A stretch of 64,000 bases of DNA, taken from NCBI GenBank assembly GCA_040752025.1, contig JBFMFR010000024.1:1-64000 (forward strand). Direction: 5' to 3'. The position numbers and the translations under genes were made by a program. Below, piece after piece: positions 26,447 through 34,870 of the stretch (positions are counted from its first letter, which is position 1; every line of letters begins with the position of its first letter). The DNA is from JBFMFR01 sp040752025. Its GTDB lineage: Bacteria > Chloroflexota > Anaerolineae > Anaerolineales > UBA4823. Below the pieces are notes generated by a model, which was not told the DNA's origin, did not search any database, and saw only the letters and a program-made list of their open reading frames with translations.

Positions 26447-27472
26447 TTATTGTGAATACGACTCGATGATTTCACCTGTTTTGGCGTCCAGATAATAATG
26501 ATGAGATCGAACAGCTTCATCAGGACAACCCCCAATAGCCAGTTCCCATGCAAGTCTTCCTGACATGGTCCGACGTAAAGCCATATACATCCAAACATGT
26601 GGATCACGTTTCGCTACACAAGTACTAAGCGTTTCATCCTTAAAAAACATTTCCCATGCTTGTGTGCTCTCAATGGCCCAATCTTCTCGGTTGATGGGTA
26701 ATTTTGCTGTCTCTCTCATTGGGTAGTTTTTGCTCGTCTCTTTATTGAAAATCTCACCCTTGGCGTTGATGTAAATTGAATACTGCTCATCCGGGGTGCT
26801 TTTGGAAAGATAGGTAGCGGATATTTTATAGGGCATCACCCGGTTTACATCAAAAGTAATCTCATTGAGGTATGCGTCACTTTGCCAATCTCGCCCACCT
26901 GATTCCAACATTATCCAATTCTCTTGCAATGACATCACCTTGGGCAAAGGTCCAGTTGCGGGCCGAGACATCAGCCAGCCTGTCAAAAGGACAATTCCAC
27001 CGATACCTGCCAAAACGAAAAATTTCGCATATCGATTTCCGGCGAGTTCCTGCCTTTTCACAAATTCGTATAAATTGACCAGCCCTTGAGCCGTCATGTG
27101 AAAAAACGGGATATAGGAAAAAAGCATCATGATCGCGAGCAAACCTCCAAGAGGGGCTGCTAGAAAATCCAGTTTTTCATCATATGGAACATAAAGCCCG
27201 ATAATGTGGGCGGGAAAATAAGTGAACAGGAAAATCAGCGCAGAAAATTTAGCTGGAAATTCTTTGTGGTATTTCGCCTTTCCAATTCCCATGATTGTGG
27301 CAGTCGCGATGCTGAGTATTCCACAAATGCACAATAGACTGAAAAGCATAATACCAGGCGAGCCAGGATCACTGCCCATTTTTTCGATGCCAGCAACGAC
27401 TAATAAGGTTGTAACAAGGGAGAACACGTAATTTGTCAGTAAGGCCGAGATTATGTAGATTGCAATTCGCAT
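26447..27472 (-). CDS. Unknown multi-pass membrane protein with a PepSY-like C-terminus
   Basis: 341 residues, about five transmembrane helices up to residue 180 and an extracytoplasmic C-terminal half ending in YYLDAKTGEIIESYSQ, a pattern found in PepSY-type domains. Function unknown. Confidence 0.6.
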   Translation of the reverse strand: MRIAIYIISALLTNYVFSLVTTLLVVAGIEKMGSDPGSPGIMLFSLLCICGILSIATATIMGIGKAKYHKEFPAKFSALIFLFTYFPAHIIGLYVPYDEKLDFLAAPLGGLLAIMMLFSYIPFFHMTAQGLVNLYEFVKRQELAGNRYAKFFVLAGIGGIVLLTGWLMSRPATGPLPKVMSLQENWIMLESGGRDWQSDAYLNEITFDVNRVMPYKISATYLSKSTPDEQYSIYINAKGEIFNKETSKNYPMRETAKLPINREDWAIESTQAWEMFFKDETLSTCVAKRDPHVWMYMALRRTMSGRLAWELAIGGCPDEAVRSHHYYLDAKTGEIIESYSQ

Positions 27473-27505
27473 AAGTGTTCCAGTGAACCTGATCGTAAAG
27501 TCTTA

Positions 27506-27760
27506 TCAGCATCCAAGGATTTGCCATAGAGCAGTGATGGGACTACCTGTAAAGGAGTTAGCAACTACCCGAACATGAGGCAAGTCATGAACGAGTCTAT
27601 CATAATCAGTGAACAGGTACGCCATCAGTTTTCGGCCCGCGCAACACTGGCGGGACTGGGCGTGTAGGTCCCAGTTGTTCCACCAGGCGTGGATTCCGGC
27701 ATCGCCAAGGTCTACGACCCCAAGCTGGCAACGATAAGGCGCCGCCCGGCGCGTTTTCTG
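27506..27760 (-). pseudogene. Decayed fragment resembling a methyltransferase C-terminus
   Basis: This stretch contains CCCAGTTGTTCCACCAG, also present at the 3' end of the methyltransferase gene at 28837 (encoding WWNNWDL). The rest is not alignable and there is no sensible start. Probably a remnant of a related gene. Confidence 0.3.
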
Positions 27761-27771
27761 TCGTGAAAGAT

Positions 27772-27780
27772 TGATATAAT
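27772..27780 (+). promoter_or_regulatory. Extended -10 promoter of the oxidoreductase gene
   Basis: TGATATAAT: a perfect TATAAT (27775-27780) with an upstream TGn extension, 37 bases before the start codon. No good -35 is needed for an extended -10 promoter. Confidence 0.5.
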
Positions 27781-27817
27781 CAATTCGCGTGAAAGTAAAG
27801 CGGATTGGAGGCAACAC

Positions 27818-28813
27818 TTGAAAGCAATTGTTTATACCCAATATGGATCGCCAGATGTCCTCAGGCTCGAGGATGTCGAAAAACCCGTCGCCCTGGATGA
27901 TGAAGTCCTGGTAAAAGTCCATGCTGCATCCATCAATGCCTACGACTGGCACTTCCTGACAGCCGACGTATTCCTGATCCGCCTGATGAGTGGAGGGCTG
28001 CTCAGACCCAAAAGGACCTCGCTCGGCGCCGATATCGCTGGGAGGGTTGTTGCTGTTGGGAAAAATATCACCCGATTCCACCCGGGCGATGAAGTGTTCG
28101 GGGCAGCCAAGGAAGGCAGCGGCGGCTTTGCCGAGTATGTTTGCGCCCGCGAAAAATCCCTGGAATCGAAACCAGCCAATGTTTCTTTCGAGGAAGCGGC
28201 TGCCGTACCGATGGCGGCGCTGACTGCATTGCAGGGACTGCGCGATAGAGGACAGATCAGGCCAGGGGAAAAGGTGCTGGTTCATGGCGCATCGGGAGGC
28301 GTGGGGACGTTTGCCGTTCAGATCGCCAAATCGTTCGGGGCGGATGTGACCGCCGTATGCAGTTCAAGGAATGTAGAAACAGCGCGCTCAATCGGCGCCG
28401 ACCGCGTGATCGACTACAGCCGTGAAGACTTTACCAAGAATGGGGAAATCTACGATCTGATTCTGGTTGCGAACGGAAATCGTTCGGTTTTCGAGTACCA
28501 GCAAGCGCTAAAACCCAATGGCATTTGTGTCCTGGCTGGAGGCGGCAGCGGTTCCATCGTCCAGCTCCTGGCAGGTATGCTGCTGGAGTGGTGGATTTCA
28601 AAAACCAAGAGCAAGAAGATCAGTTCGTTTATGGCGAATATCAATCAAAGCGATCTGGCGTATATGAAGGAGCTGCTCGAATCCGGTAAAATCAAGCCTG
28701 TTATCGAGCGGCGTTATTCGTTGAGCGATACAGCAGAAGCCCTGCGATATTTTGGAGAAGGACACGCCAAAGGAAAAATCATCATAGCGATGGAACAGGC
28801 TGACAAAATCTAA
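27818..28813 (+). CDS. NAD(P)-dependent quinone oxidoreductase-type MDR enzyme
   Basis: 331 residues. Medium-chain dehydrogenase/reductase: GroES-like N-terminal half (SLGADIAGRVVAVGKNITRF) and a Rossmann cofactor domain with GASGGVG (about 151-157). No zinc-binding Cys/His set, so it belongs to the zinc-free quinone reductase/enoyl reductase branch that uses NADPH to reduce quinones or enones. Start is TTG at 27818 with GGAGG at the correct distance. Confidence 0.9.
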   Translation: MKAIVYTQYGSPDVLRLEDVEKPVALDDEVLVKVHAASINAYDWHFLTADVFLIRLMSGGLLRPKRTSLGADIAGRVVAVGKNITRFHPGDEVFGAAKEGSGGFAEYVCAREKSLESKPANVSFEEAAAVPMAALTALQGLRDRGQIRPGEKVLVHGASGGVGTFAVQIAKSFGADVTAVCSSRNVETARSIGADRVIDYSREDFTKNGEIYDLILVANGNRSVFEYQQALKPNGICVLAGGGSGSIVQLLAGMLLEWWISKTKSKKISSFMANINQSDLAYMKELLESGKIKPVIERRYSLSDTAEALRYFGEGHAKGKIIIAMEQADKI

Positions 28814-28836
28814 CACAGCGTGCAAGGGAAGTTGTG

Positions 28837-29598
28837 TCAGACCCTTCTCAGGATGACGATGGGCCGGCTGATTTCCTTTTTCCCGCCCAGGGGTTGGGCC
28901 AGGTCCCAGTTGTTCCACCAGCCGACGAATTCGAAGTCGTTCCGGGCGGCGATGAACAGCAAGAATTCCTGCGGGTAGATCTGGCGCACCCGCATGGTCT
29001 CTCGAAATGCTTGCTTGTCGCCATCGTCATCGACCTCCAGCGCCAGGCTTTCTTCGTAAAGCTGCTCGACGGGGTCCACCAGGGTGGTCTGGAAGGTGGT
29101 CTTCACCTGGATGCGGCCTTCGACCATCTCCCACGCTTCGCGGCTTCCGCTGCCGGGCGTGAAGTTCACGCACCAGTCGAGGAAGTAGAGCCCGCCCGGT
29201 TGGAGGGCGCGGCCCACGCTGTCGAAGTGTGATATGAGCTCGGCCGTGTTGCGGGTGTGCAGCGAGCCCAGCAGGATGTAAGCGAAATCCACTGGCTGGT
29301 CCAGCTCGAAGCCGGTCATGTCGGCCAGCACGAAACGGGCCGGGGCGTGCAAGGCCTCGGCCTTCTCCCGGGCGTAGGCGAGCATCGCCGGGCTCAGGTC
29401 GAGGCCAAGGTATCGGTAGCTGCGGCGGGCAAGCTCGGCCAGGTGCGGGGCATGCCCGCAGCCCAATTCCAGCACCGCCGAGACCGGGATGCGCGAATAC
29501 TGCCGGATGGCCTGCTCGAAAACGTCGACTTCGGCGGCGAGGTCTCGATACGAGAAGGCGATCTCGTAGTACTTTGGGTTTTGGTAGACTTCATCCAT
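28837..29598 (-). CDS. SAM-dependent class I methyltransferase
   Basis: 253 residues with motif I VLELGCGHAPHLAELA (about 42-57), an acidic end of strand 2 (YLGLDLSP) and motif IV-like YILLGSLHT. The small-molecule substrate is unknown. It is convergent with the oxidoreductase gene. Confidence 0.85.
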   Translation of the reverse strand: MDEVYQNPKYYEIAFSYRDLAAEVDVFEQAIRQYSRIPVSAVLELGCGHAPHLAELARRSYRYLGLDLSPAMLAYAREKAEALHAPARFVLADMTGFELDQPVDFAYILLGSLHTRNTAELISHFDSVGRALQPGGLYFLDWCVNFTPGSGSREAWEMVEGRIQVKTTFQTTLVDPVEQLYEESLALEVDDDGDKQAFRETMRVRQIYPQEFLLFIAARNDFEFVGWWNNWDLAQPLGGKKEISRPIVILRRV

Positions 29599-29629
29599 TC
29601 TGGGAACCTTCTACTTCTCTGCCCCAGGA

Positions 29630-30673
29630 TCATCTCACCAGCAGGCTATCGGCGGGGTCCAGATCGAGGGCGGGTTCGATCTCGATTTTCCAGAAATCCT
29701 CGATCAGGTTGTTATAGGCCTGGGTCCAACCACCCAGGTCTTCTTCGGTAAAAGGAGAAGCCAGTTCCGGCAAGAGATCGCTTGCGAGGCCGGCCGGCCG
29801 GGAAAAATACTGGCGGAAGATTTGCTGGCCGGCGTCGCTCTGAAGAAACGCCAGGAAGGCTTCGACCACCGGCCGCTCTGCACGGGTCACATTCTCGTCC
29901 ACAATCACGGCGTAATGCCGGGCCAGGATGGTGCGGGCGGGCATGATGATTTCCAGGGGGACGCCGCGCTGCCGGGCAAGATAAGCATCCTGCTCGTAGG
30001 TGACCAGGGCATCGCCGGCCCCCAATTCGAAAAGCGTCAAGGTAGCGCGCGCCGAAGAACCCACCAGGCGCACGTTGCGCCAGATGTCTTCGAGCTGGTT
30101 TTTCGCAGCTTCATCGCTGTGGGTGGCAAGGAAAGCGCTGCCATACTCAGCCAGCACGCTCCACTCGCCCACCCCAGAACTGCCCGGGTCCCCGTGCAGC
30201 AAACGCAGGCCCGGCTGCGCCAGGTCAGCAAAGCCGGCGACGTGCGCCGGGTTGCCCGGGCGGGCGACGATCACCAAAGCCGTCGAAGCCACCAGCACTT
30301 GCGGCGTGCTGCGGCGCACGCTCTTATTGTATTTCAGCCAATCCAGATGCCTCTGGTTGCTGAAAACGGCCACATCGGCCGGCGCCCCCCGGGTGATCTG
30401 CAGCGACAGCGTCCCAGAAGGACCAAACACCCCGTCGATTTCGATCTCCTCACCGCTTTCGGCTTCCCAGGCCTGTTCGAAAGCCGGGAAGATGCCCTGC
30501 GTAAAGACCTCTTCCTGGGTGCTGAAGGCATACACGACCAGGCGCATAGGCCGGTCTTGGGATAGCTGCATCCGGAACCAGATCAAAACAATCACAACGC
30601 CGGCTAGGAGCAAGGCCAAGAGCCACAAATGAACTTTTACCCGCTTGATGTCGAAAGATGTGGGTGTATTCAT
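29630..30673 (-). CDS. Sulfate/thiosulfate-type ABC transporter substrate-binding protein
   Basis: 347 residues. Membrane anchor at about 15-35, then a periplasmic-binding-protein fold: VVYAFSTQEEVFTQGIFPAF, GPSGTLSLQITRGAPADVAVFS, and LGAGDALVTYEQDA, matching CysP/Sbp-like proteins that bind sulfate or a related oxyanion. No permease or ATPase gene is adjacent, so the partner must be elsewhere. GGGAGG precedes the ATG. Confidence 0.82.
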   Translation of the reverse strand: MNTPTSFDIKRVKVHLWLLALLLAGVVIVLIWFRMQLSQDRPMRLVVYAFSTQEEVFTQGIFPAFEQAWEAESGEEIEIDGVFGPSGTLSLQITRGAPADVAVFSNQRHLDWLKYNKSVRRSTPQVLVASTALVIVARPGNPAHVAGFADLAQPGLRLLHGDPGSSGVGEWSVLAEYGSAFLATHSDEAAKNQLEDIWRNVRLVGSSARATLTLFELGAGDALVTYEQDAYLARQRGVPLEIIMPARTILARHYAVIVDENVTRAERPVVEAFLAFLQSDAGQQIFRQYFSRPAGLASDLLPELASPFTEEDLGGWTQAYNNLIEDFWKIEIEPALDLDPADSLLVR

Positions 30674-30853
30674 CCTGCCTCCCGAGGTAACCCTCAGTTC
30701 CGATTATAACCTGATCGGGCGTAGAAATACGCCGCTTGTGACAGCGCCCAGGGGGATGCGCAGGGGTGACAGACCTACCGTTGTCGTTGGCGATGGCGGG
30801 CAGGTCGCTCCGGCCGGCGGCGTGTACGGGATGAACGGCGCAGGGAGGCTGCG

Positions 30854-31087
30854 TTACGACGCCTGGTCTTGCTTCAACCGGCCCCTGACGAAGTCGACCA
30901 GGTACCACAGGATGGCGACGACCAGGGCCAGGAGTCCCAGGATGAACAAAATAGCGCCCGCCGGCATCAGGATGCTGTCCTGCACCATCCCGCTTGCGGT
31001 TACCGTGGACAGGCTGTCCCCCACCCGGGCGGCGATCAAGCCGGTGACGATCAAAGCAATGCTGGCGATCAGGGTGTAGCGCTTCAT
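30854..31087 (-). CDS. Small two-helix membrane protein (copy 1)
   Basis: 77 residues with two transmembrane helices (TLIASIALIVTGLIAARVG; AILFILGLLALVVAILWYLVDFV) and a basic tail. AGGAG precedes the ATG at 31087. A second, about 90% identical copy lies at 33199-33432, including flanking non-coding bases. Function unknown. Confidence 0.7.
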   Translation of the reverse strand: MKRYTLIASIALIVTGLIAARVGDSLSTVTASGMVQDSILMPAGAILFILGLLALVVAILWYLVDFVRGRLKQDQAS

Positions 31088-31155
31088 AGTAGTTTGTCTC
31101 CTGTGCAAGTGGTTTTGCCTATTGTACTTCATCCGCGCTTTGCCGTCAAAAATGG

Positions 31156-31554
31156 ATGGGGGCGGAACAGGAAGTTCCGGCGGAACGGCTTCGCTCAGAA
31201 GTTCCGATCGACCCCGCCGAGCTGGGAGATTTCGCCGATACGTTCTTCACCAGTCAGATGGACGCGCTGCACATCCCCGGCGCAGTGTTCGTCTTCGTTC
31301 AAGGCGACGAGGTGATCTACGCCAGGGGATATGGATATGCCAGCCTGGAACAACAAATCCCCATGGAGGCGGCCAACACGGTGGTGCGGATTGGATCGAT
31401 CTCGAAATCGCTGGTGGCTACGGCAGTCATGCAGCTCGTGGAGCAGGGCCGGCTGGATTTGCAGTGCGATTTCTGCTCCCGGCAGCCAATCGAAGTCCTT
31501 CAATGCCGGCGGCTTGCGAAAATAGCTTTCGATTTCCCGCCTGAGCAGGGTTAG
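31156..31554 (+). pseudogene. Truncated class C beta-lactamase-like serine hydrolase
   Basis: The readable part has FADTFFTSQMDALHIPGAVF and the nucleophile motif SISKS (SxxK), typical of beta-lactamase/esterase family VIII, but stops being homologous after VEQGRLDL, before the YxN and third motifs. The joined tail is antisense to a DinB-like remnant. Its N-terminal codons come from two copies of the 19-bp repeat family. Broken at both ends, hence non-functional. Confidence 0.75.
31163..31206. repeat. GGAAC mini-element: one short plus one long copy
   Basis: CGGAACAGGAAGTTCCG (31163-31179) followed directly by the 27-bp form that begins GCGGAACGGCTTCG and ends AGAAGTTCCG (31180-31206). Confidence 0.9.
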
Positions 31555-31572
31555 ATACTGCCCTACGTGCAA
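31455..31572 (-). pseudogene. Fragment resembling a DinB-family C-terminus
   Basis: The minus strand reads HVGQYLTLLRREIESYF and KPPALKDFDWLPGAEIA, similar in style to DinB/DUF664 proteins. It is fused to the broken beta-lactamase in opposite orientation, marking a deletion junction near 31460. Confidence 0.35.
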
Positions 31573-31607
31573 AGTTGTGTGGCATCTTTACCTTCCAAAG
31601 ATACTCT

Positions 31608-32366
31608 TCAAATCCCAAATAATTGAGCAATATTGCCACCAAACACTAAAGCCTGATCATCTGCTGAAATTTCATCGCGCATGAGAGCTGCGTACATGGC
31701 TAGTTCAACGTGCATCAGAGAAAATGGTGTGTCGGAGCCAAAACAGACTCGATCTGCTCCGAGAGTTTTGATGGCTTTTAATACATTCACTGCCCGGACA
31801 GCAGAGCCGATTAGAGTGATATTGGGGAGTTCTTGGGCAATTTCTATGCAAGCAGCCGAGAGATCATGGAAAGCCACTCCCCCCATATGAACAGCCAAAA
31901 TCTGAGTTTCAGGGTAACGCTTAGCGATTTTTGCCAACCTAAAAGGATGCGTATTTTCGAAGGAATCAGTGCCAATATGGAAAGCTACGATTTTCCCAGT
32001 TTTAGCGATCTCTTCGATTAGTGGCATTGCTAATTTCTCATCATCGATGAAAAAATTGTTTTGAGCGCCATTAAGTTTGACGCCATAGAAACCGTATCCT
32101 TCCACACATTGCCTGATCTGATTCTTGGCAGTCTCTAATCCAAAATGAGGGTCGGCCCAGCCAAATCCTAAAATGCGATCCGGATATTTTTTCGTGGCAT
32201 CGTACACCAAGGCATTCCCGGAATTTACATCGGGAAAATATGCCGGTTGCAGCCAAGTTAGAGCTTTGTCGACACCGGCATAATCCATCCGGCGGATTAG
32301 TTCTTCAACTTGGATATTCCGACCACCTTGTAAAGGAGTGATGTGGCAATCAGCGTCAATTATCAT
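31608..32366 (-). CDS. Amidohydrolase-2 family metal-dependent hydrolase
   Basis: 252 residues, TIM-barrel amidohydrolase: metal motif DADCH at 4-8 (DxxxH variant of HxH), His in FHIGTD (about 130), His in VHMGG (about 161) and the catalytic Asp in CFGSDTPF (about 215). Members decarboxylate or hydrolyse cyclic substrates (ACMSD-like). Substrate unknown. Lower GC than the flanks. Confidence 0.87.
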   Translation of the reverse strand: MIIDADCHITPLQGGRNIQVEELIRRMDYAGVDKALTWLQPAYFPDVNSGNALVYDATKKYPDRILGFGWADPHFGLETAKNQIRQCVEGYGFYGVKLNGAQNNFFIDDEKLAMPLIEEIAKTGKIVAFHIGTDSFENTHPFRLAKIAKRYPETQILAVHMGGVAFHDLSAACIEIAQELPNITLIGSAVRAVNVLKAIKTLGADRVCFGSDTPFSLMHVELAMYAALMRDEISADDQALVFGGNIAQLFGI

Positions 32367-32539
32367 GGTTTGATCCTTGGAATATAAAATCTATCCCAAA
32401 TTCGAGTTGAACTAAGCCGTCTCAGCAGAAGTCACAGGCGATTTGGAATTTGAGGCGCAGAGCCAAATCGGAATCACCTTTTTGTAAGCGGGACATACAT
32501 AGATTGTACAGCAAAAAGGGTCACTGTGGCAAGCAGGAA

Positions 32540-33121
32540 AAGCGGCAAACGGCCTGTTCTGATCCACTGGAGAGCGATCTCGTCCTGGCCGTGAATGTCC
32601 AGGAAGATGGCAAACTGGTGGAACTCGACGCCGATGGCAACCTCCAATGGGAGCAGCGCTATGAACTCCCCGGTTGGCAGTACGCCTCCCGGGTTGCCCA
32701 GACCGAGGACGGAGGATTCCTGCTGACCGGTTTCTCGATGAGCGGCTGGACGACCAGCAGCTTACCCCAGCAAACTGATACCTGGTTGGCTGGCTGCACC
32801 TCGACCGGCGAACTGGAATGGGAGACTTCCTTCGGCGATCCGTCCTTCGATGATTATGGAACTTCCATGATTCGCCTCAGCGATGGAACTTATCTGATCG
32901 GCGCAATTGCCAACGGGATCCTGCTCAGCCGCGTCGACGAAAGCGGCAATGTTCTGTGGAGGCGATCCCTGCTCAAGCAGCGGACTGTTTACGGCAGCAT
33001 GGCTTTGACAGAGCTCGAGGAGGGAGGCTACCTCGTTGCAGGCCTGATCCAACTCGTCAATGGCCGCTCCTATGACGCCATCCTTCTACGAACCGACGCC
33101 GAGGGACGGGTCGGAGAGTGA
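32540..33121 (+). pseudogene. N-terminally truncated beta-propeller protein
   Basis: About 190 residues of tandem propeller-type units (LDADGNLQWEQRYE; STGELEWETSFGD; ESGNVLWRRSL), each with a G.L.W core and a DGG[FY]L turn. The frame enters without signal peptide or a credible start codon, so the 5' part appears lost. Probably once a secreted propeller. Confidence 0.6.
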
Positions 33122-33198
33122 GCGAAACGTCAGGCGCTATGACCGGAATTTCGCCAACAGTTTGAGCAGCGCTTCCTTGTATAAACAGGGAGGCTGCC

Positions 33199-33432
33199 TT
33201 ACGATGCCTGGTCTTTCTTCAACCGGCCCCTGATAAAATCGACAAGGTACCAGAGGATGGCAACAACCAGGGCCAGGAGCCCCAGGATGAACAATATGGC
33301 GCCAACCGGCATCAGGATGCTGTCCTGTAACATTCCGCTTTGGGTCACTGTGGACAGGCTGTCCCCCACCCGGGCGGCGATCAAGCCGGTGACGATCAAA
33401 GCAATGCTGGCGATCAGGGTGTAGCGCTTCAT
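33199..33432 (-). CDS. Small two-helix membrane protein (copy 2)
   Basis: 77 residues, near-identical to the protein at 30854 (differences in the middle loop, e.g. TQSGMLQDSILMPVG, and the tail KKDQAS). Same AGGAG leader. The duplication brackets the beta-lactamase, amidohydrolase and propeller genes. Confidence 0.7.
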   Translation of the reverse strand: MKRYTLIASIALIVTGLIAARVGDSLSTVTQSGMLQDSILMPVGAILFILGLLALVVAILWYLVDFIRGRLKKDQAS

Positions 33433-33533
33433 AATAGTTTGTCTCCTGTGCAAGTGGTTTTGCCTATTGTACTTCATCCGCACTTTGCCGTCAAAAAAAG
33501 AAAGATAAGCACCCTGTTGGCCTCGAAAAACGC

Positions 33534-33589
33534 TTGACAATTATAAATATCAGCTATATACTCGATATATATATATCGAGTATATAGCT
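33534..33589 (+). promoter_or_regulatory. padR promoter with a 38-bp perfect palindromic operator
   Basis: TTGACA (33534-33539), 17-base spacer, TATACT (33557-33562). A perfect palindrome with half-site AGCTATATACTCGATATAT spans 33552-33589: it covers the -10 box and ends on the base before the ATG. PadR proteins bind such AT-rich dyads, so auto-repression is expected. No Shine-Dalgarno fits in the roughly 20-base leader. Confidence 0.88.
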
Positions 33590-34123
33590 ATGAAATATTT
33601 CTTCCTCTCTCTGCTTTCCCGCCAACCTACGCACGGCTATGACCTGCTGCTCACCTACGAGAGTTTGTTCTCAGATGTGATGCCATCCCTCAATGCAGGG
33701 CAGATTTACACCACGTTATCCCGGTTGGAGCGAGATGGGCTGGTGCAAAAATTTGCCGTCGAACAGGAGGGCAAGCCCAACAAGCAAGTCTACGAGCTGA
33801 CCGAACAGGGGCGCCAGGTTCTATTGGCATGGTTCGACGAGCCGCTCACGGGCCCGCGCATCAAAGATAGTTTCTATCTCAAATTGATGAGCGCCCGGAT
33901 GACCGATTTCGCCAACCCCCGCCAGATCATCGAGAAGCAGCGCAGCCACTATCTACAGACACTGCACGATCTCAACGCCCTGACGCTCCAGCCTGAAATG
34001 GCGGACGATGCCACCCGGCTGCTGCTCATCCAGGGAGCCATTCTGCATCTCCGAGCCGACCTGGAGTGGCTGGATTTATGCGAGGATCATCTTCGGAACT
34101 TCCTGTTCCGCCTTCAGGAGTGA
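33590..34123 (+). CDS. PadR-family transcriptional repressor
   Basis: 177 residues: winged helix (HGYDLLLTYESLF, SLNAGQIYTTLSRLERDGLV, GKPNKQVYELTEQG) and a helical C-terminal dimerisation domain, as in PadR-s2/Vir-type regulators. It heads an operon with an ABC exporter, the classic arrangement for drug- or peptide-responsive control. The last residues (LRNFLFRLQE) are encoded by a copy of the 19-bp repeat. The ATG directly follows the operator palindrome. Confidence 0.93.
   Translation: MKYFFLSLLSRQPTHGYDLLLTYESLFSDVMPSLNAGQIYTTLSRLERDGLVQKFAVEQEGKPNKQVYELTEQGRQVLLAWFDEPLTGPRIKDSFYLKLMSARMTDFANPRQIIEKQRSHYLQTLHDLNALTLQPEMADDATRLLLIQGAILHLRADLEWLDLCEDHLRNFLFRLQE
34094..34110. repeat. GGAAC mini-element in the 3' end of padR
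   Basis: CGGAACTTCCTGTTCCG, the exact reverse complement of the short unit; in frame as RNFLFR four residues before the stop. Confidence 0.85.
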
Positions 34124-34128
34124 TTACC

Positions 34129-34869
34129 ATGGAAACCTACATTCTCCAAACCAAACAAGTTACCCGTGTCTTTCGCAATCACGGCGGCGAAGTGCACGCC
34201 CTGCGCGGCGTCGACCTGGCAGTAAAACCGGGCGAACTGGTCGCCGTGATGGGACCGAGCGGCAGCGGCAAATCCACCCTGCTGCATATCCTGGGAGGGC
34301 TGGACAGCCCAACGTCCGGGGAGGTTTACGTGAACGGCCAGCGGGTGGACAAGATGCGCGAGACCCAGCGAGCGATTTTACGGCGCAAGCAGGTGGGTTT
34401 CATGTTCCAGGCCTTCAACCTGATCGGCAATTTGAGCGTGGGCGATAACGTGGAACTGCCCGCCCTGGTGGCGGGAGCCTCCTCGAGCCAGGTCAGGCAG
34501 CGCCGGGAAGATTTACTGGCGGACCTGGGGATCAGCGACAAATCCCGTAACAACCCCGCCCAACTTTCCGGCGGCGAGCGGCAGCGCGTGGCGCTGGCGC
34601 GAGCCCTGGTCAACCAGCCCGCCATCCTGCTAGCAGATGAGCCCACCGGCAACCTGGACAGCAAGAACGCCCTCGAAGTGCTGCGCCTGCTGCGCCAGAC
34701 CCACCAACAGGGGCAGACGATCCTGATGGTGACGCATGATCCCAATGTCGCCAGCATCGCCCAGCGGGTGATTTTTATGAAGGACGGGGGCATCACCAGC
34801 GAGACAACACTGCACGAGAGGCACGACTCCAAAGTATTGATCGCCGAACTGCTGGAACTGGAGGCTTGA
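34129..34869 (+). CDS. ABC exporter ATPase (MacB/LolD type)
   Basis: 246 residues with Walker A GPSGSGKST (42-50), Q-loop, signature LSGGERQR, Walker B ILLADEPTGNLD and the H-loop MVTHD. The LolD/MacB class works with FtsX-like permeases to move lipoproteins, peptides or drugs across the inner membrane. GGAG upstream fixes the ATG at 34129; the permease begins one base after the stop. Confidence 0.95.
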   Translation: METYILQTKQVTRVFRNHGGEVHALRGVDLAVKPGELVAVMGPSGSGKSTLLHILGGLDSPTSGEVYVNGQRVDKMRETQRAILRRKQVGFMFQAFNLIGNLSVGDNVELPALVAGASSSQVRQRREDLLADLGISDKSRNNPAQLSGGERQRVALARALVNQPAILLADEPTGNLDSKNALEVLRLLRQTHQQGQTILMVTHDPNVASIAQRVIFMKDGGITSETTLHERHDSKVLIAELLELEA

Positions 34870-34870
34870 G

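Noticed and set aside
31156..31554. Functional beta-lactamase
   Set aside because: Ends before the second and third catalytic motifs and has repeat-derived N-terminal codons.
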